A stretch of 64,000 bases of DNA from Halorubrum saccharovorum DSM 1137 (lineage in GTDB: Archaea; Halobacteriota; Halobacteria; Halobacteriales; Haloferacaceae). The position numbers were made by a program, and so were the translations under genes. Positions 1-8,296 of the stretch are shown here, one piece after another; within the stretch, counting starts at the first letter, position 1, and the number at the start of each line of letters is the position of its first letter. Location: assembly GCF_000337915.1 (NCBI RefSeq), contig NZ_AOJE01000060.1:182705-246704 (forward strand), in the 5' to 3' direction. The notes beneath the pieces are model-generated. The model had not been told where the DNA came from, did no database searches, and saw nothing but the letters and a program-made list of their open reading frames with translations.

Positions 1-13
1 GTAGCGCCGGCTG

Positions 14-239
14 CCAGAGGGACCTCTGGTCCCTCGCTGGAGTCGGTCGCCCGGAGCAACGCGGAGGGCGACCGACGAGGCTGGGGAGGCGTGAGGCTGT
101 GGTCCCGCGAGCGGAGCGAGCGGGAGCACGGAAGTCGCAGCGCTGAGCGCAGCGAGGCGGCCGTCTTCCGGCGGTGCTGTGCGGGGCGGGACTCAAAGGG
201 CAGCCGCGAGCGGCCGGGGCTTTGGCGGTGTTCACCGCT
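14..239 (+). repeat. Dispersed structured repeat, copy 1
   Basis: This gene-free stretch (1-318) holds the first of three related non-coding elements. Hairpin I is CCAGAGG (14-20) with CCTCTGG (23-29). Hairpin II is GTCGGTCGCCC (42-52) with GGGCGACCGAC (66-76). A conserved block GAGGCTGGGGAGGCGTGAGG (77-96) follows, then a variable region, then GGGACTCAAAGGG (188-200), a third hairpin CAGCCG-CGAG-CGGCCG (201-216) and the tail GGGGCTTTGGCGGTGTTC (216-233). The tail can fold GCGGT-GTTC-ACCGC (225-238). Copy 2 has the same blocks in the same order with different stem sequences. An ORF can be read through it, but its Arg/Ser/Gly-rich composition looks non-coding. Confidence 0.75.
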
Positions 240-318
240 GCTCCACCGACGCCGACGAAATCTGAAAGATAGACGGAGACGCCGACCGACCTGATCCAAG
301 TTCCCGCGCAGAAACGCG

Positions 319-1260
319 TTATAACCGTTCGCCCTCGTAGTACCGTTCCTCGACGCGTCGATCGAACAGCCGCGAGAGCAGCGCGGTCAGCGGTCCCTCG
401 ACGCCCTCGCCGTCGCCGTCGACCGCGATCCCGTCCACCGTCGCGACGGGTCGGATCTCCCACGTCGAGTTCGTCAGGAAGACCTCGTCCGCCTCGCGCA
501 CCGCGTCCGGTGCGTACGTCCCCTCCTCGACCGGGATCCCCTCCGCCTCGGCGATCTCGATCACGGCGCGCCGCGTCACGCCGGGGAGGATCGGCCCGTC
601 GAGCGAGGGCGTCTTGAGGGCGGTGCCGTCGGCGAAGAAGAAGTTCGAGGTCGCCCCCTCGGCGACGTTCCCGTCGGGATCGAGCATCAGCGCCTCGTCG
701 GCGCCGGTCACGCGCAGCTCCAGCCGCGCCAAGATCCCGTTGAGGTAGTTGTGCGTCTTCGCGTCGGCCGGGAGCGCCCGCGACGCGGGCTTGCGGGTCT
801 TCGTCGTCTGGAGCGCGGCCGGACCGTCGTGGACCGGCGCCGAGTCGACGCCGCCGCGGGGGAGCAGCTTCGCGATCACGACGACGGTGGGGTCGACCTC
901 GGGCTGCGGGTCGAGCGTGCCGGGCTGGACCCCCCGGCTTATCGAGAGTTTCACGTACGCGTCCCGGAAGTCGTTGGCCGCGAGCGTCTCGTCGATCCGG
1001 GCCTTCAGGTCCGCGTCGGTGAGGCCGTGATCGAGCCCGAGCGTCTCGCAGGTGTCCGCGAGCCGCGCGGCGTGTGCGTCCCACCGAAATACCTCGCCGC
1101 CGTACGCGCGCAGGGTCTCGAAGGCGGCGTCGCCGTAGGCGAACCCGCGGTCCTCGACCGAGACGGTCGCCCCGCTCGCGGGGACGAGCTCCCCGTCGAC
1201 GTGGTAGCGGCGCTCTTCGTCCGGGTCTCTCGCACCGCTTCCGTCTCGTCTCTCACTCAT
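319..1260 (-). CDS. pabC: Aminotransferase class IV, aminodeoxychorismate lyase-like (PabC)
   Basis: This is a 313-residue fold-type IV PLP enzyme (branched-chain aminotransferase / 4-amino-4-deoxychorismate lyase superfamily). The N-terminal signature VEDRGFAYGDAAFETLR lies at about 35-51, the likely PLP lysine is K168 in ADAKTHNYLN, and the cofactor-binding EGATSNFFF is at 201-209. Its ATG overlaps the end of the glutaminase gene pabA, which overlaps pabB, so the three are almost certainly one transcription and coupling unit. That context favours removal of pyruvate from aminodeoxychorismate to give 4-aminobenzoate over a role in branched-chain amino acids. Sequence alone cannot exclude D-amino acid or branched-chain aminotransferase activity. 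Confidence 0.85.
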   Translation of the reverse strand: MSERRDGSGARDPDEERRYHVDGELVPASGATVSVEDRGFAYGDAAFETLRAYGGEVFRWDAHAARLADTCETLGLDHGLTDADLKARIDETLAANDFRDAYVKLSISRGVQPGTLDPQPEVDPTVVVIAKLLPRGGVDSAPVHDGPAALQTTKTRKPASRALPADAKTHNYLNGILARLELRVTGADEALMLDPDGNVAEGATSNFFFADGTALKTPSLDGPILPGVTRRAVIEIAEAEGIPVEEGTYAPDAVREADEVFLTNSTWEIRPVATVDGIAVDGDGEGVEGPLTALLSRLFDRRVEERYYEGERL

Positions 1261-1909
1261 CCTCGCACACCTCCACGAAGTTCCGCACCATCGCCTTCCC
1301 GCGCGGCGTCAGGATGCTCTCGGGGTGGAACTGCACGCCGATATGCGGTTTCTCGCGGTGGCGCACGCCCATCACGACCTCGCGTTCGTCCTCGGTCCGG
1401 GCCGTCTCGACCAGTTCGTCCGGGAGGTCCTCGCGCTCGACGCACAGCGAGTGGTACCGCCCGACGCGGAGCCGGGCGGAGAGTCCCGCGAACACGCCCG
1501 CGCCGTCGTGGGCGATCGTCGACGGCTTCCCGTGGACGACCTCCGGGGCGTGGCCGACACGGCTCCCGCCGCTGGCGCACAGCGCCTGATGGCCGAGGCA
1601 GACGCCGAACACGGGGCGATCGAGCTCGAAGGCGTCGATCGAGACCCCGGCCTCCGCGGGGGTTCCCGGACCGGGGGAGACGACGACGCCGTCCGGATCG
1701 AGGTCGCGGATCCCGGCCAGATCGACCGCGTCGTTGCGCCGCACCGCGACCGCGCCGGCGACCTCGCCGACGTACTGGACGAGGTTGTACGCGAACGAGT
1801 CGTAGTTGTCGACGACGAGCACCCGCGCGTCGGCGTCGCCCGCGCCGGGACGCCAGCCGTCGCGGTCCTCGCTCCCGCCGCGCCCGGCGTCCGACTCCCG
1901 CCTCGTCAT
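1253..1909 (-). CDS. pabA: Glutamine amidotransferase subunit (PabA/TrpG type)
   Basis: This class I glutaminase (218 residues from the chosen ATG) supplies ammonia to the chorismate-using partner encoded just upstream. It shows [12 protein letters not shown] (about 34-45), the SPGPGTP oxyanion loop (78-84), nucleophile C104 in GVCLGHQ, and H195 and E197 in FHPES, so the catalytic triad is complete. The reading frame stays open far upstream, but that part is Arg/Gly-rich shadow of pabB. The ATG at 1907-1909 overlaps the pabB TGA as ATGA, the usual sign of coupling, and sits before the conserved domain. Its own end overlaps the start of pabC. Confidence 0.9.
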   Translation of the reverse strand: MTRRESDAGRGGSEDRDGWRPGAGDADARVLVVDNYDSFAYNLVQYVGEVAGAVAVRRNDAVDLAGIRDLDPDGVVVSPGPGTPAEAGVSIDAFELDRPVFGVCLGHQALCASGGSRVGHAPEVVHGKPSTIAHDGAGVFAGLSARLRVGRYHSLCVEREDLPDELVETARTEDEREVVMGVRHREKPHIGVQFHPESILTPRGKAMVRNFVEVCEDE

Positions 1910-3630
1910 CGCTCCACCTCCTCGACCGCCATCTCGCCCGCCGCGAGCGCCTCGTCCACCGCGGTCACGAGCGCTCGGGCCTTCGCGAGCGTCTCCTCGT
2001 ACTCCGCGTCGGGCTCGGAGTCGTGGACGATCCCCGCGCCGACGCGAAGGTGGTACTCGGCGGCCCGCCGGACCAGCGTGCGGATGACGATGTTGAGGGT
2101 CGCCCGCCCGTCGAAGCCCGCCGCGAGCATCGAGCCGGTGTAGGGCCCCCGGCGCGTCGCCTCCAGTTCGTCGATGATCTCCATCGTCCGCGGCTTGGGT
2201 GCGCCCGTGATCGTCCCGCCGGGGAAACACGCCGCGATCGCGTCGGCGAGCCCCACGTCCGGCCGCGCCTCGCCCTCGATCAGGCTCACGAGGTGCATCA
2301 CCTCGCTATACCGGTCCACGCGGCGGTACTCCGCCACGTCGACCGAACCGAACCGCGACACCTTCCCGATGTCGTTGCGCTCTAAGTCGACGAGCATGGC
2401 GTGTTCCGCGCGCTCCTTCGCGTCCCCGGTCAGCTCCGCCTCCAGGTCGGCGTCGGCCTCGGGCGTCTCGCCTCGCGGGCGGGTGCCCGCGATGGGTTCC
2501 GTGACGAGGCGGGCGCCGGAGTCGTCTCCGCCGCGCTCGCCGGCGCTCGCGTCCCCGGCCGGAACCCGCTCCAACAGCAGCTCCGGGCTCGCGCTCACGA
2601 GGTCGACGCCGGAGGGGGCGTCGCCGCCTCCGCCGGCTCCGCCTCTGTCCTCCCCGTCTCCCACTCCGTCGTCCCCCACGTAGCCGTCTTCGCGCGAGAA
2701 CTCGATCAACCCCGAATACGGTGCCGGGTTCACCGTCCGAAGCGCGTCGTACGCCTCGACCGGGTGGACCGCGGCCGGGGCGCGCAGCCGCTGCGAGACG
2801 TTCGCCTGAAAGGTGTCGCCGTCGCGGACGTACGCTTTCACCCGACGGACCGCCTCGGCGTACCCCTCGCGCCCCGCGTCGCTCTCGAAGGTCGCCGTCG
2901 ACGCGTCCGGATCGGGCGCCGGCCCGACCGCGGGGTCGCCCGCCTCGATCCGGTCGATCAGGTCGCCGGCCCGCGCCGCGCCCTCGTCGAACAGCGCGTC
3001 GAGGGCGTCGCGGTCGGCGTCCGAATCGTCGAGCCCCTCGGGAACGCGCGGGCAGGCGGTCACGCGGAGGTCGACGGGGTCCGCGGGGTCGTCGCCGGGG
3101 TCGTCGTCCCGAGAAACCGGACACTCCCACGCCGCCACGCGGTCGAAGACGCCGACCTGGAGCCGGGGGAGCCCGCGGTCGTCGACCGCGCCGGGACCCG
3201 CGGGCGCCGGCTCCGGAAACGACTCGAGTTCGCGGGCGGCGTCGTACGAGAGCCACCCGAACGCGCCGCACGGGTAGGGAACGTCGCAGTCGCCGCGCGC
3301 GAGGGCCTCGCCGTCGATCAGCCCCTCCAGCGCCGCGAGGGTGGGGCTCGGCCGCCGGTAGTCTCCGGCGGGGTGCCCCCCTTTCGACGCGACCACCGCG
3401 CTCCCGGAGACGGTGAGCCGCTCGACCGGATCGACGCCGAAGTACCCCCACCCGGACTGGCCGCCGGTGGTCTCGTAGAAGAATCCGCCCGGCCCGTCGC
3501 GGGCGCGCCGGTAGGCCGCGAAGGGGGCGTCGACGGCGACCCGCCGCTCGACCGGGACCCGCGCTCCAGCGGGCGCCGCGGCGGCGGCCTCGCGGAACCG
3601 GTCACGGTCGGTGTGTACCGATCGCTGCAT
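1906..3630 (-). CDS. pabB: Chorismate-binding synthase component I (PabB/TrpE family)
   Basis: This 574-residue member of the anthranilate synthase / aminodeoxychorismate synthase component I family converts chorismate with ammonia from PabA. The conserved chorismate-binding C-terminal half includes FQANVSQRL (about 274-282), [10 protein letters not shown] (378-387), [10 protein letters not shown] (415-424) and [19 protein letters not shown]. Residue 381 is Ala (PIAGT), the form typical of TrpE, whereas E. coli PabB has Lys (PIKGT). The pabA and pabC neighbours still favour a 4-aminobenzoate role. A Gly/Asp-rich insert lies at about 320-343. The ATG at 3630 is preferred to one 33 codons upstream because that extension is not family-like and would end next to the upstream gene. 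Confidence 0.85.
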   Translation of the reverse strand: MQRSVHTDRDRFREAAAAAPAGARVPVERRVAVDAPFAAYRRARDGPGGFFYETTGGQSGWGYFGVDPVERLTVSGSAVVASKGGHPAGDYRRPSPTLAALEGLIDGEALARGDCDVPYPCGAFGWLSYDAARELESFPEPAPAGPGAVDDRGLPRLQVGVFDRVAAWECPVSRDDDPGDDPADPVDLRVTACPRVPEGLDDSDADRDALDALFDEGAARAGDLIDRIEAGDPAVGPAPDPDASTATFESDAGREGYAEAVRRVKAYVRDGDTFQANVSQRLRAPAAVHPVEAYDALRTVNPAPYSGLIEFSREDGYVGDDGVGDGEDRGGAGGGGDAPSGVDLVSASPELLLERVPAGDASAGERGGDDSGARLVTEPIAGTRPRGETPEADADLEAELTGDAKERAEHAMLVDLERNDIGKVSRFGSVDVAEYRRVDRYSEVMHLVSLIEGEARPDVGLADAIAACFPGGTITGAPKPRTMEIIDELEATRRGPYTGSMLAAGFDGRATLNIVIRTLVRRAAEYHLRVGAGIVHDSEPDAEYEETLAKARALVTAVDEALAAGEMAVEEVER

Positions 3631-3701
3631 GCCTCTCGGTTCGGCGGGGCCGACGAAACAGTTGCGGTCGTCGACCTCGGACACGGTCGCAGTCGGCGTA
3701 G

Positions 3702-4307
3702 TCAGAACTCCTTGGCGCGGTCTATCCACGTCGCGGCCCGTTTCTCGCCGACGCTCGCGCCCTCGGCGACCGCCTCGGCGTCGGCGGCAGCGAGGTCCTC
3801 GATGGTCTCGATCCCGATCTCGGCGAGCCGCTCAGCGTAGGCCGGCCCGATGCCCTTGAGATCCTCGACGTGGGATCCCGTGTCGTCGTCGTCGACGGCG
3901 ACCTCCTCCTCGCCGCCCTCCGCGGCCTCCGCCGGCTCGGCAGCCTCGGACGGGTCCTCGGCGGTCTCCTCCTCGTCGACCAGCGACTCGGTCGAGGCCG
4001 CCGCCTCCGTCTCGGTGGCGACCGGCTCGTCGACCTCTGCCTCGTCGACCTCCGCCTCGTCGACCTCTGCCTCGTCGACCTCCGCCTCGTCGACCTCCGC
4101 CTCGTCGACCTCCGCCTCGTCGTCGTCCGACTCCTCCTCCGCGGACGCGCCGTCGGACGCGGCCGAGGCTCCCGATTCCGGCTCTGTTTCCGTCTCCGAT
4201 TCCGGCTCCGGTTCGTGCTCGACGGTCACTTCCGGGTCCGTCTCCTCGCGCTCGGTGCGACCGCTCCCGAACCCGAGCTTCTCTTTGATCTTCTGCAGTA
4301 GGGCCAT
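3702..4307 (-). CDS. Acidic-repeat protein with C-terminal helix-hairpin-helix domain
   Basis: This is a 201-residue, extremely acidic protein. A short basic/amphipathic start ([20 protein letters not shown]) precedes a long Glu/Asp-rich region with six tandem DEAEV pentapeptides. The C-terminal 55 or so residues form a helix-hairpin-helix module ([19 protein letters not shown], then [14 protein letters not shown]) of the kind that binds DNA non-specifically. The ATG at 4307 is chosen because a TATA-like box lies 24-33 bases upstream; the longer frame from 4439 runs through the promoter. It lies 72 bases before pabB on the same strand and may be co-transcribed. The function is not known. The acidic arm could be a salt-adapted linker. 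Confidence 0.8.
   Translation of the reverse strand: MALLQKIKEKLGFGSGRTEREETDPEVTVEHEPEPESETETEPESGASAASDGASAEEESDDDEAEVDEAEVDEAEVDEAEVDEAEVDEAEVDEPVATETEAAASTESLVDEEETAEDPSEAAEPAEAAEGGEEEVAVDDDDTGSHVEDLKGIGPAYAERLAEIGIETIEDLAAADAEAVAEGASVGEKRAATWIDRAKEF
4026..4115. repeat. Six tandem 15-bp repeats encoding DEAEV
   Basis: Six head-to-tail copies of CTCGTCGACCTCYGC, varying only at the Y position, lie inside the helix-hairpin-helix gene and encode (DEAEV)6 on the minus strand. Near-identity at DNA level points to recent expansion or active homogenisation. Confidence 0.95.
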
Positions 4308-4330
4308 CGCCGGAAGATACGAACGTCGGA

Positions 4331-4340
4331 TATTTAAAAG
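4331..4340 (-). promoter_or_regulatory. TATA box of the helix-hairpin-helix gene
   Basis: On the minus strand it reads CTTTTAAATA, centred about 29 bases before the ATG at 4307. This fits a leaderless or nearly leaderless archaeal transcript and decides the start codon. Confidence 0.6.
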
Positions 4341-4425
4341 CCGTCGCCGGGCCATCTCGTCGCTTCCAGTCGGCGTCGACCCCCTCGTCACCCGGCGACC
4401 GCGTCTCGTCGGGTGATCCCGCCGG

Positions 4426-4432
4426 TTTATAA
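4426..4432 (+). promoter_or_regulatory. TATA box of the copD-like gene
   Basis: TTTATAA is centred 28 bases before the ATG at 4457. GGAGG also sits directly against the ATG, too close to be a useful ribosome-binding site on a leaderless message. Confidence 0.6.
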
Positions 4433-4456
4433 GGATCACCGGCGCGTACGGGAGGT

Positions 4457-4915
4457 ATGGACGCTCTCAACCCGGTCATGTGGTCGGTCCACGTCGCCTT
4501 CGCGGTGCTGTGGACCGGCGGCGTGTTGTTCGTCGCGCTGGCGGTGCTTCCGCCCGCGCTCCGCGGCGAGATCGACGGCGGCGCGCTCGGCTCTATCGTC
4601 GGTCGCCTCCGGTGGATCACCCGAATCGCCGCGGTCGCGTTCCTCGCCTCCGGCGGCCACATGGCGGGCACGCTGTACACGTTCGGGTCGCTCACGGGGA
4701 GCGCCCGCGGGTACCTCGTGTTGGCGATGATCGCCCTCTGGCTCCTGATCACCGGCCTCGTCGAGGTCGGCAGCGGGAAGATCCTCGACGGCGTCGACGC
4801 CGGGAAGCTCCGCGAACCCGCCCGCGACGCGAAGCCGTTCTTCTACGGCGCCGCCGGGCTCTCCGTGGCGCTCGTCGTCGCCGCCGGCCTGCTCGCGAGC
4901 CCGACGCTTTTCTGA
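4457..4915 (+). CDS. CopD-like four-helix membrane protein
   Basis: This 152-residue integral membrane protein has four predicted helices, at roughly 7-32, 52-75, 84-108 and 127-149, and a hydrophilic stretch GKILDGVDAGKLREPARDAKP before the last one. It resembles haloarchaeal proteins annotated CopD family or transporter. The core shows HVAFAVLWTGGVLFVALAVL and GGHMAGT, including His residues in or near helices 1 and 2 that could bind metal or haem. It is transcribed alone from its own TATA box. CopD family membership rests on overall pattern and is moderately sure. Copper transport is not shown. Confidence 0.7.
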   Translation: MDALNPVMWSVHVAFAVLWTGGVLFVALAVLPPALRGEIDGGALGSIVGRLRWITRIAAVAFLASGGHMAGTLYTFGSLTGSARGYLVLAMIALWLLITGLVEVGSGKILDGVDAGKLREPARDAKPFFYGAAGLSVALVVAAGLLASPTLF

Positions 4916-4952
4916 CGCGGTCGCGGTTCGCCCGTCTCCGACCGTTCGCTCC

Positions 4953-5777
4953 TCACTCCAGTTCCGCCCGCAGCGCCGCGTTCATCGCCTCCACCGGCGC
5001 GTCGGCGCCGGTCCAGATCTCGAACGCCTCGACGCCCTGGAACAGCAGCATCCACGCCCCGTCGACCGTCGTCGCGCCCGCGTCGGCCGCCTCCCGCAGG
5101 AGCCGGGTCTCGATCGGCGCGTACACCGCGTCGAGCACGGCGAGGTCGCCGTGGAGGTGCTCGGCGGGCACCGGCGTCGACTCGGGGTCGTCCATCCCCA
5201 CGCTGGTCGCGTTGACCAGCACGTCGGCGCCGGCGACGCGGTCGCCGAGGTCGTCGAGCCCGCCGCCCGTCGCGCCCGGGACCGCCTCGGCCAGCTCGAC
5301 GGCTCGCTCCGCGGTGCGATTCGCGACGTGGACCGCCGCGCCCGCGTCTGCCAGCGCGAACGCGGCCGCCCGCCCCGCGCCGCCGGCGCCGACGACGACG
5401 CCGTCTCGGCCGTCCAGTTCGACATCGTGATGAGAAAACGCCCGTTTCACGCCCGCCGCGTCGGTGTTGTGGCCGCGGGGGCGGTCGGCGTCGCCCTCGC
5501 GGACCGGTCCGAAGTCGACCGTGTTGACCGCGCCGATCCGCTCGGCGAGGGGCGCGGGGTCGACCGCCGCCAGCGCGTCCCGCTTGAACGGGACCGTGAC
5601 GTTGAGCCCGGCGACCCCGAGCGCGCCGGCCCCCTCGATCGCCGCGGCGGCGTCGTCGGGGTTCGGTTCGAACGTCACGTAGCGCGCGTCGATCCCGAGC
5701 GTCCCGTAGCCGGCCTCGTGCATCGGCGGCGACAGCGAGTGGCCGACCGGGTTCCCGATCAGTCCGTAAACCTGCAT
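4953..5777 (-). CDS. aroE: Shikimate dehydrogenase
   Basis: This 274-residue enzyme of the shikimate pathway reduces 3-dehydroshikimate with NADPH. Substrate-binding SLSP (14-17), catalytic K65 in NVTVPFK, N85 in GAVNT and D106 in NTDAAG are all present. A Rossmann glycine motif GAGGAG is at 130-135 and VANRT follows for NADP discrimination. The C-terminal NATSVGM and the Gln in LLFQG complete the family set. The length is typical. The pathway makes the chorismate used by the pabBA genes 1.3 kb away, though aroE is separated from them by other genes and not in their operon. Confidence 0.95.
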   Translation of the reverse strand: MQVYGLIGNPVGHSLSPPMHEAGYGTLGIDARYVTFEPNPDDAAAAIEGAGALGVAGLNVTVPFKRDALAAVDPAPLAERIGAVNTVDFGPVREGDADRPRGHNTDAAGVKRAFSHHDVELDGRDGVVVGAGGAGRAAAFALADAGAAVHVANRTAERAVELAEAVPGATGGGLDDLGDRVAGADVLVNATSVGMDDPESTPVPAEHLHGDLAVLDAVYAPIETRLLREAADAGATTVDGAWMLLFQGVEAFEIWTGADAPVEAMNAALRAELE

Positions 5778-5904
5778 GGCGAGTCACGCGCCCGCGACCG
5801 ACTAAAGAAGCGCGGTCGACGCGAGGAGACCGCGGGAACAGGGCGCGATCGATCTGGGCGACCCGAGAAACGAGGGCGGTCGTCTCAGCGAGACACTCCC
5901 CGCC

Positions 5905-7032
5905 TCACTCCCCGTCGGTGTCCCGGTCCGCGTCGATCACGTCCTCCAGCGTCTCCGTGCCCACGTCGCTCGCGAGCTTCACTCCGACGAGCGAGACCAC
6001 GATGCCGCCGACGATGAACGCCGCGAGCTGTTGGACCGGGGTGACGGCGACACCCGCTATCTCGAACGGGTCGAGGATCGCCTCCTGCGCCAGGAAGTAG
6101 CCGGCGAACCCGCGGACGACCAGGGCGACCGCGGCGATGACGAACGGGAGGTTGAGGTACGGCGTCCGGATCCCCTCGTCGCGGATCAGCTCGTCGAGCA
6201 GCCGGCCGACCGCCGCGGTCACGCCGGCGACCGCGAACCACGGAACCGCGGCGTAGACGAACTCGACCGCGCCCACGAGCGCCGGGGCCTCGCTCAGCTC
6301 CGACGCAGAGAGCACCCCGAAGAAGCCCCCGACCAGCGCGAGTCCGCCGGCGACCACGTAGGTCACGATCGACACTTGGCCGGCGTACAGCGCCTCGCGG
6401 ACCCGCTCCGGCATCCCCGCGACGAACCGGTCGATCGCGAGGCCCTTGTACAGCAGCGCGGCCCCGAGCAGCCCGGCGACGCCCGCGACCGCCTCGGCGG
6501 CGGTGAACCAGTAGAACAGCGCCGGCAGCAGCAACAGCGCCACGCCGAACGGGACGAGGATCGTCGACCGGAGCTGCTCGTCGGCGAGGAACTGCTTCAG
6601 CAGGTAGTAGGTCGACTCGATGTCGCGGGCCTGCCGGACCACCACGCGGTCGACGGAGTCGACCGGCATCCGCGATTCGACGATCGGGAGCACCTGCTCG
6701 TCCTCCGCGGAGTCGACGACGACGATCGCGGCCCGCGGCTCGTAGCGGTCGACGAGGTCGTCGAGCTGGGCGGCGATCGAGCGGTCGGCGCCGACCGCGC
6801 TGTCGCTTTCCGCCGACACGACCGCGACGACCGCCTCCTCGCGCTCGTCGCGGAGGTCGCGGGCGACCCGCAGCGATTCGAGCAGGCAGTTGACGCTGGC
6901 GTCCTCCGGGTCGCTCAGCCCGGCGTCCGTGACGAGCGAGCGGACCGCCTCCCAGCCGGCGACCGGCATCGGGACGTTGGTGGCCCGCCCGATCGCCCCG
7001 GATCGGTCGATACAGATGACCAGCGTCGTCAC
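5905..7032 (-). CDS. DUF373 family membrane protein
   Basis: This 375-residue archaeal conserved protein begins TTLVICIDRSGAIGR and has an N-terminal soluble domain of about 160 residues containing a regular alpha/beta pattern (VVAVVSAES, AAIVVVDSAEDEQVLP). At least six hydrophobic segments follow, from about 180 to 350 (e.g. STILVPFGVALLLLPALF, LPFVIAAVALVVRGFAGYF). The arrangement and the opening motif are those of the DUF373 family, which is widespread in archaea and has no established function. It lies between aroE and the SppA gene on the same strand, with gaps of about 100 bases each side. Confidence 0.85.
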   Translation of the reverse strand: MTTLVICIDRSGAIGRATNVPMPVAGWEAVRSLVTDAGLSDPEDASVNCLLESLRVARDLRDEREEAVVAVVSAESDSAVGADRSIAAQLDDLVDRYEPRAAIVVVDSAEDEQVLPIVESRMPVDSVDRVVVRQARDIESTYYLLKQFLADEQLRSTILVPFGVALLLLPALFYWFTAAEAVAGVAGLLGAALLYKGLAIDRFVAGMPERVREALYAGQVSIVTYVVAGGLALVGGFFGVLSASELSEAPALVGAVEFVYAAVPWFAVAGVTAAVGRLLDELIRDEGIRTPYLNLPFVIAAVALVVRGFAGYFLAQEAILDPFEIAGVAVTPVQQLAAFIVGGIVVSLVGVKLASDVGTETLEDVIDADRDTDGE

Positions 7033-7134
7033 GTTTCGACACTCGATCCGCCCGGATAAAAAGCTCCCCGTCGCCGGGGGATCGGCGCGGCCCTTCCGGC
7101 TCGCCGCGGCGCTCCGGCGACCCGTCCGCCCTAC

Positions 7135-8070
7135 TTACCGCAGTTCGACGTCCACGTCGCCGCCCTCGCTCGCGAACACGCTCGCGACGCCGTTTCCGGC
7201 GGCGAACGCGACGCGCTCGGCCCCGATGCCCAGCCGCTCCGCGAGCCCGCGGTCGGGCGTGAACTCGCGGACCTCGGGCTCCGCGTCGATCAGGTCTCCG
7301 AGCCGGTCTTCTACGTCGTCCTCGGTACCGAGCTCGTCGACGAGCCCGATCTCGGCGGCGTCGCTGCCGAGGTAGACCCGCGCCTCGGTCTCCCGGATCG
7401 CCTCCGGGTCCATGTCTCGCCCCTCGCTGACTGTCTCGACGAACTGCTCGTAGTAGCCGTCGATGATCCCCTGGAGGTACTCCCGTTCGTCCTCCTCGAT
7501 CTCCCGGAGCGGGACGCCGGCGTCCTTGTACTCGCCGGCGGTGAACTGCTCGTAAGAGACGCCGAGCTTGTCGGCCAGCCCGGCCGCGTTCGGGCGAGAG
7601 CCGACGACGCCGATCGAGCCGACGAGGCTCGCGTCGCGCGCCCACAGCTCGTCGCAGCCGCTCGCGATCCAGTAGCCGCCGGACGCGCAGGTGTCGGTGG
7701 CGTACGCCAGCGTGGGACCGTCGAAGTCGGCCGCCGCGCGCCGGATATCGTCGCTCGGCAGCACCTCGCCGCCGGGGGTGTTGAGCTCGACGACGAGCGC
7801 CTGCACGTCCTCGTCCTCGTCGGCCGCCTCGATCTGCTCGACCACGTCGTCGGCCGTCGCCCCGCCCGGTCCCGAGAGCGGGGACGGTCGGCCGGCGTCG
7901 CGGGTGATCGTCCCCGAAACCGTCACCTTCGCCGCGTTGTACTCCTCGGTCTCGCCGAATCGACCGCGGGTGAGTCGGGCGATGAGCCGTTTGCCAGCCA
8001 TCGTCGCCGTCGCGCCGACTACGGCGGCCGCGAGGAGGTTCCGTCCGGTCGACCGCGCGTCGCTTGCCAT
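7135..8070 (-). CDS. sppA: Signal peptide peptidase SppA-type membrane serine protease (S49)
   Basis: This 311-residue S49 peptidase is of the short SppA type that degrades leftover signal peptides or membrane fragments. It opens with a hydrophobic membrane anchor (about 11-26). The conserved core includes ELNTPGGEV (95-103), the serine nucleophile S130 in CASGGYWIAS, GSIGVVG (151-157) and the general-base lysine K182 in GEYKDAG, giving a complete Ser/Lys dyad. The ATG at 8070 has a TATA box 24-33 bases upstream. The gene is divergent from the NCS2 permease gene. It encodes one catalytic domain, unlike the duplicated E. coli form. Confidence 0.9.
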   Translation of the reverse strand: MASDARSTGRNLLAAAVVGATATMAGKRLIARLTRGRFGETEEYNAAKVTVSGTITRDAGRPSPLSGPGGATADDVVEQIEAADEDEDVQALVVELNTPGGEVLPSDDIRRAAADFDGPTLAYATDTCASGGYWIASGCDELWARDASLVGSIGVVGSRPNAAGLADKLGVSYEQFTAGEYKDAGVPLREIEEDEREYLQGIIDGYYEQFVETVSEGRDMDPEAIRETEARVYLGSDAAEIGLVDELGTEDDVEDRLGDLIDAEPEVREFTPDRGLAERLGIGAERVAFAAGNGVASVFASEGGDVDVELR

Positions 8071-8093
8071 ACCGCCGGTAGGGCGTGCGTCCG

Positions 8094-8103
8094 TTTATAT
8101 ATA
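8094..8103 (-). promoter_or_regulatory. TATA box of sppA
   Basis: The AT run TTTATATATA stands out in a GC-rich divergent intergenic region. It is centred about 28 bases before the minus-strand ATG at 8070. Confidence 0.65.
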
Positions 8104-8296
8104 CTGTCGGCGACGGAACCCGCACGTCGCCGGGGACCGGGCCGCGGGTCCGATCGCCCGAGGGCTCGGCTCGCGGACACCTCGTCGCCCGTCGGCGTCT
8201 CGGCCGGCTCGGTCCCGAATCGCGAGACCGAAGCCCCCGTCTGGCACGTCTCGAAGGCCGAATTTTTGTAGCCCTGTGTCGATGGACGCCACAAGG

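Noticed and set aside
91-294. 67-codon open frame at the window start
   Set aside because: It runs through repeat copy 1, is Arg/Ser-rich, and the same region in copy 2 does not preserve the frame.
751-2385. Long plus-strand open frame opposite pabC, pabA and pabB
   Set aside because: It is Arg/Pro/Ala-rich with no family-like block. The opposite strand holds clear, complete genes, and GC-rich third positions create long antisense frames throughout this window.
4026-4115. Possible CRISPR-like array
   Set aside because: The 15-bp units are directly adjacent with no spacers and encode an in-frame pentapeptide repeat.
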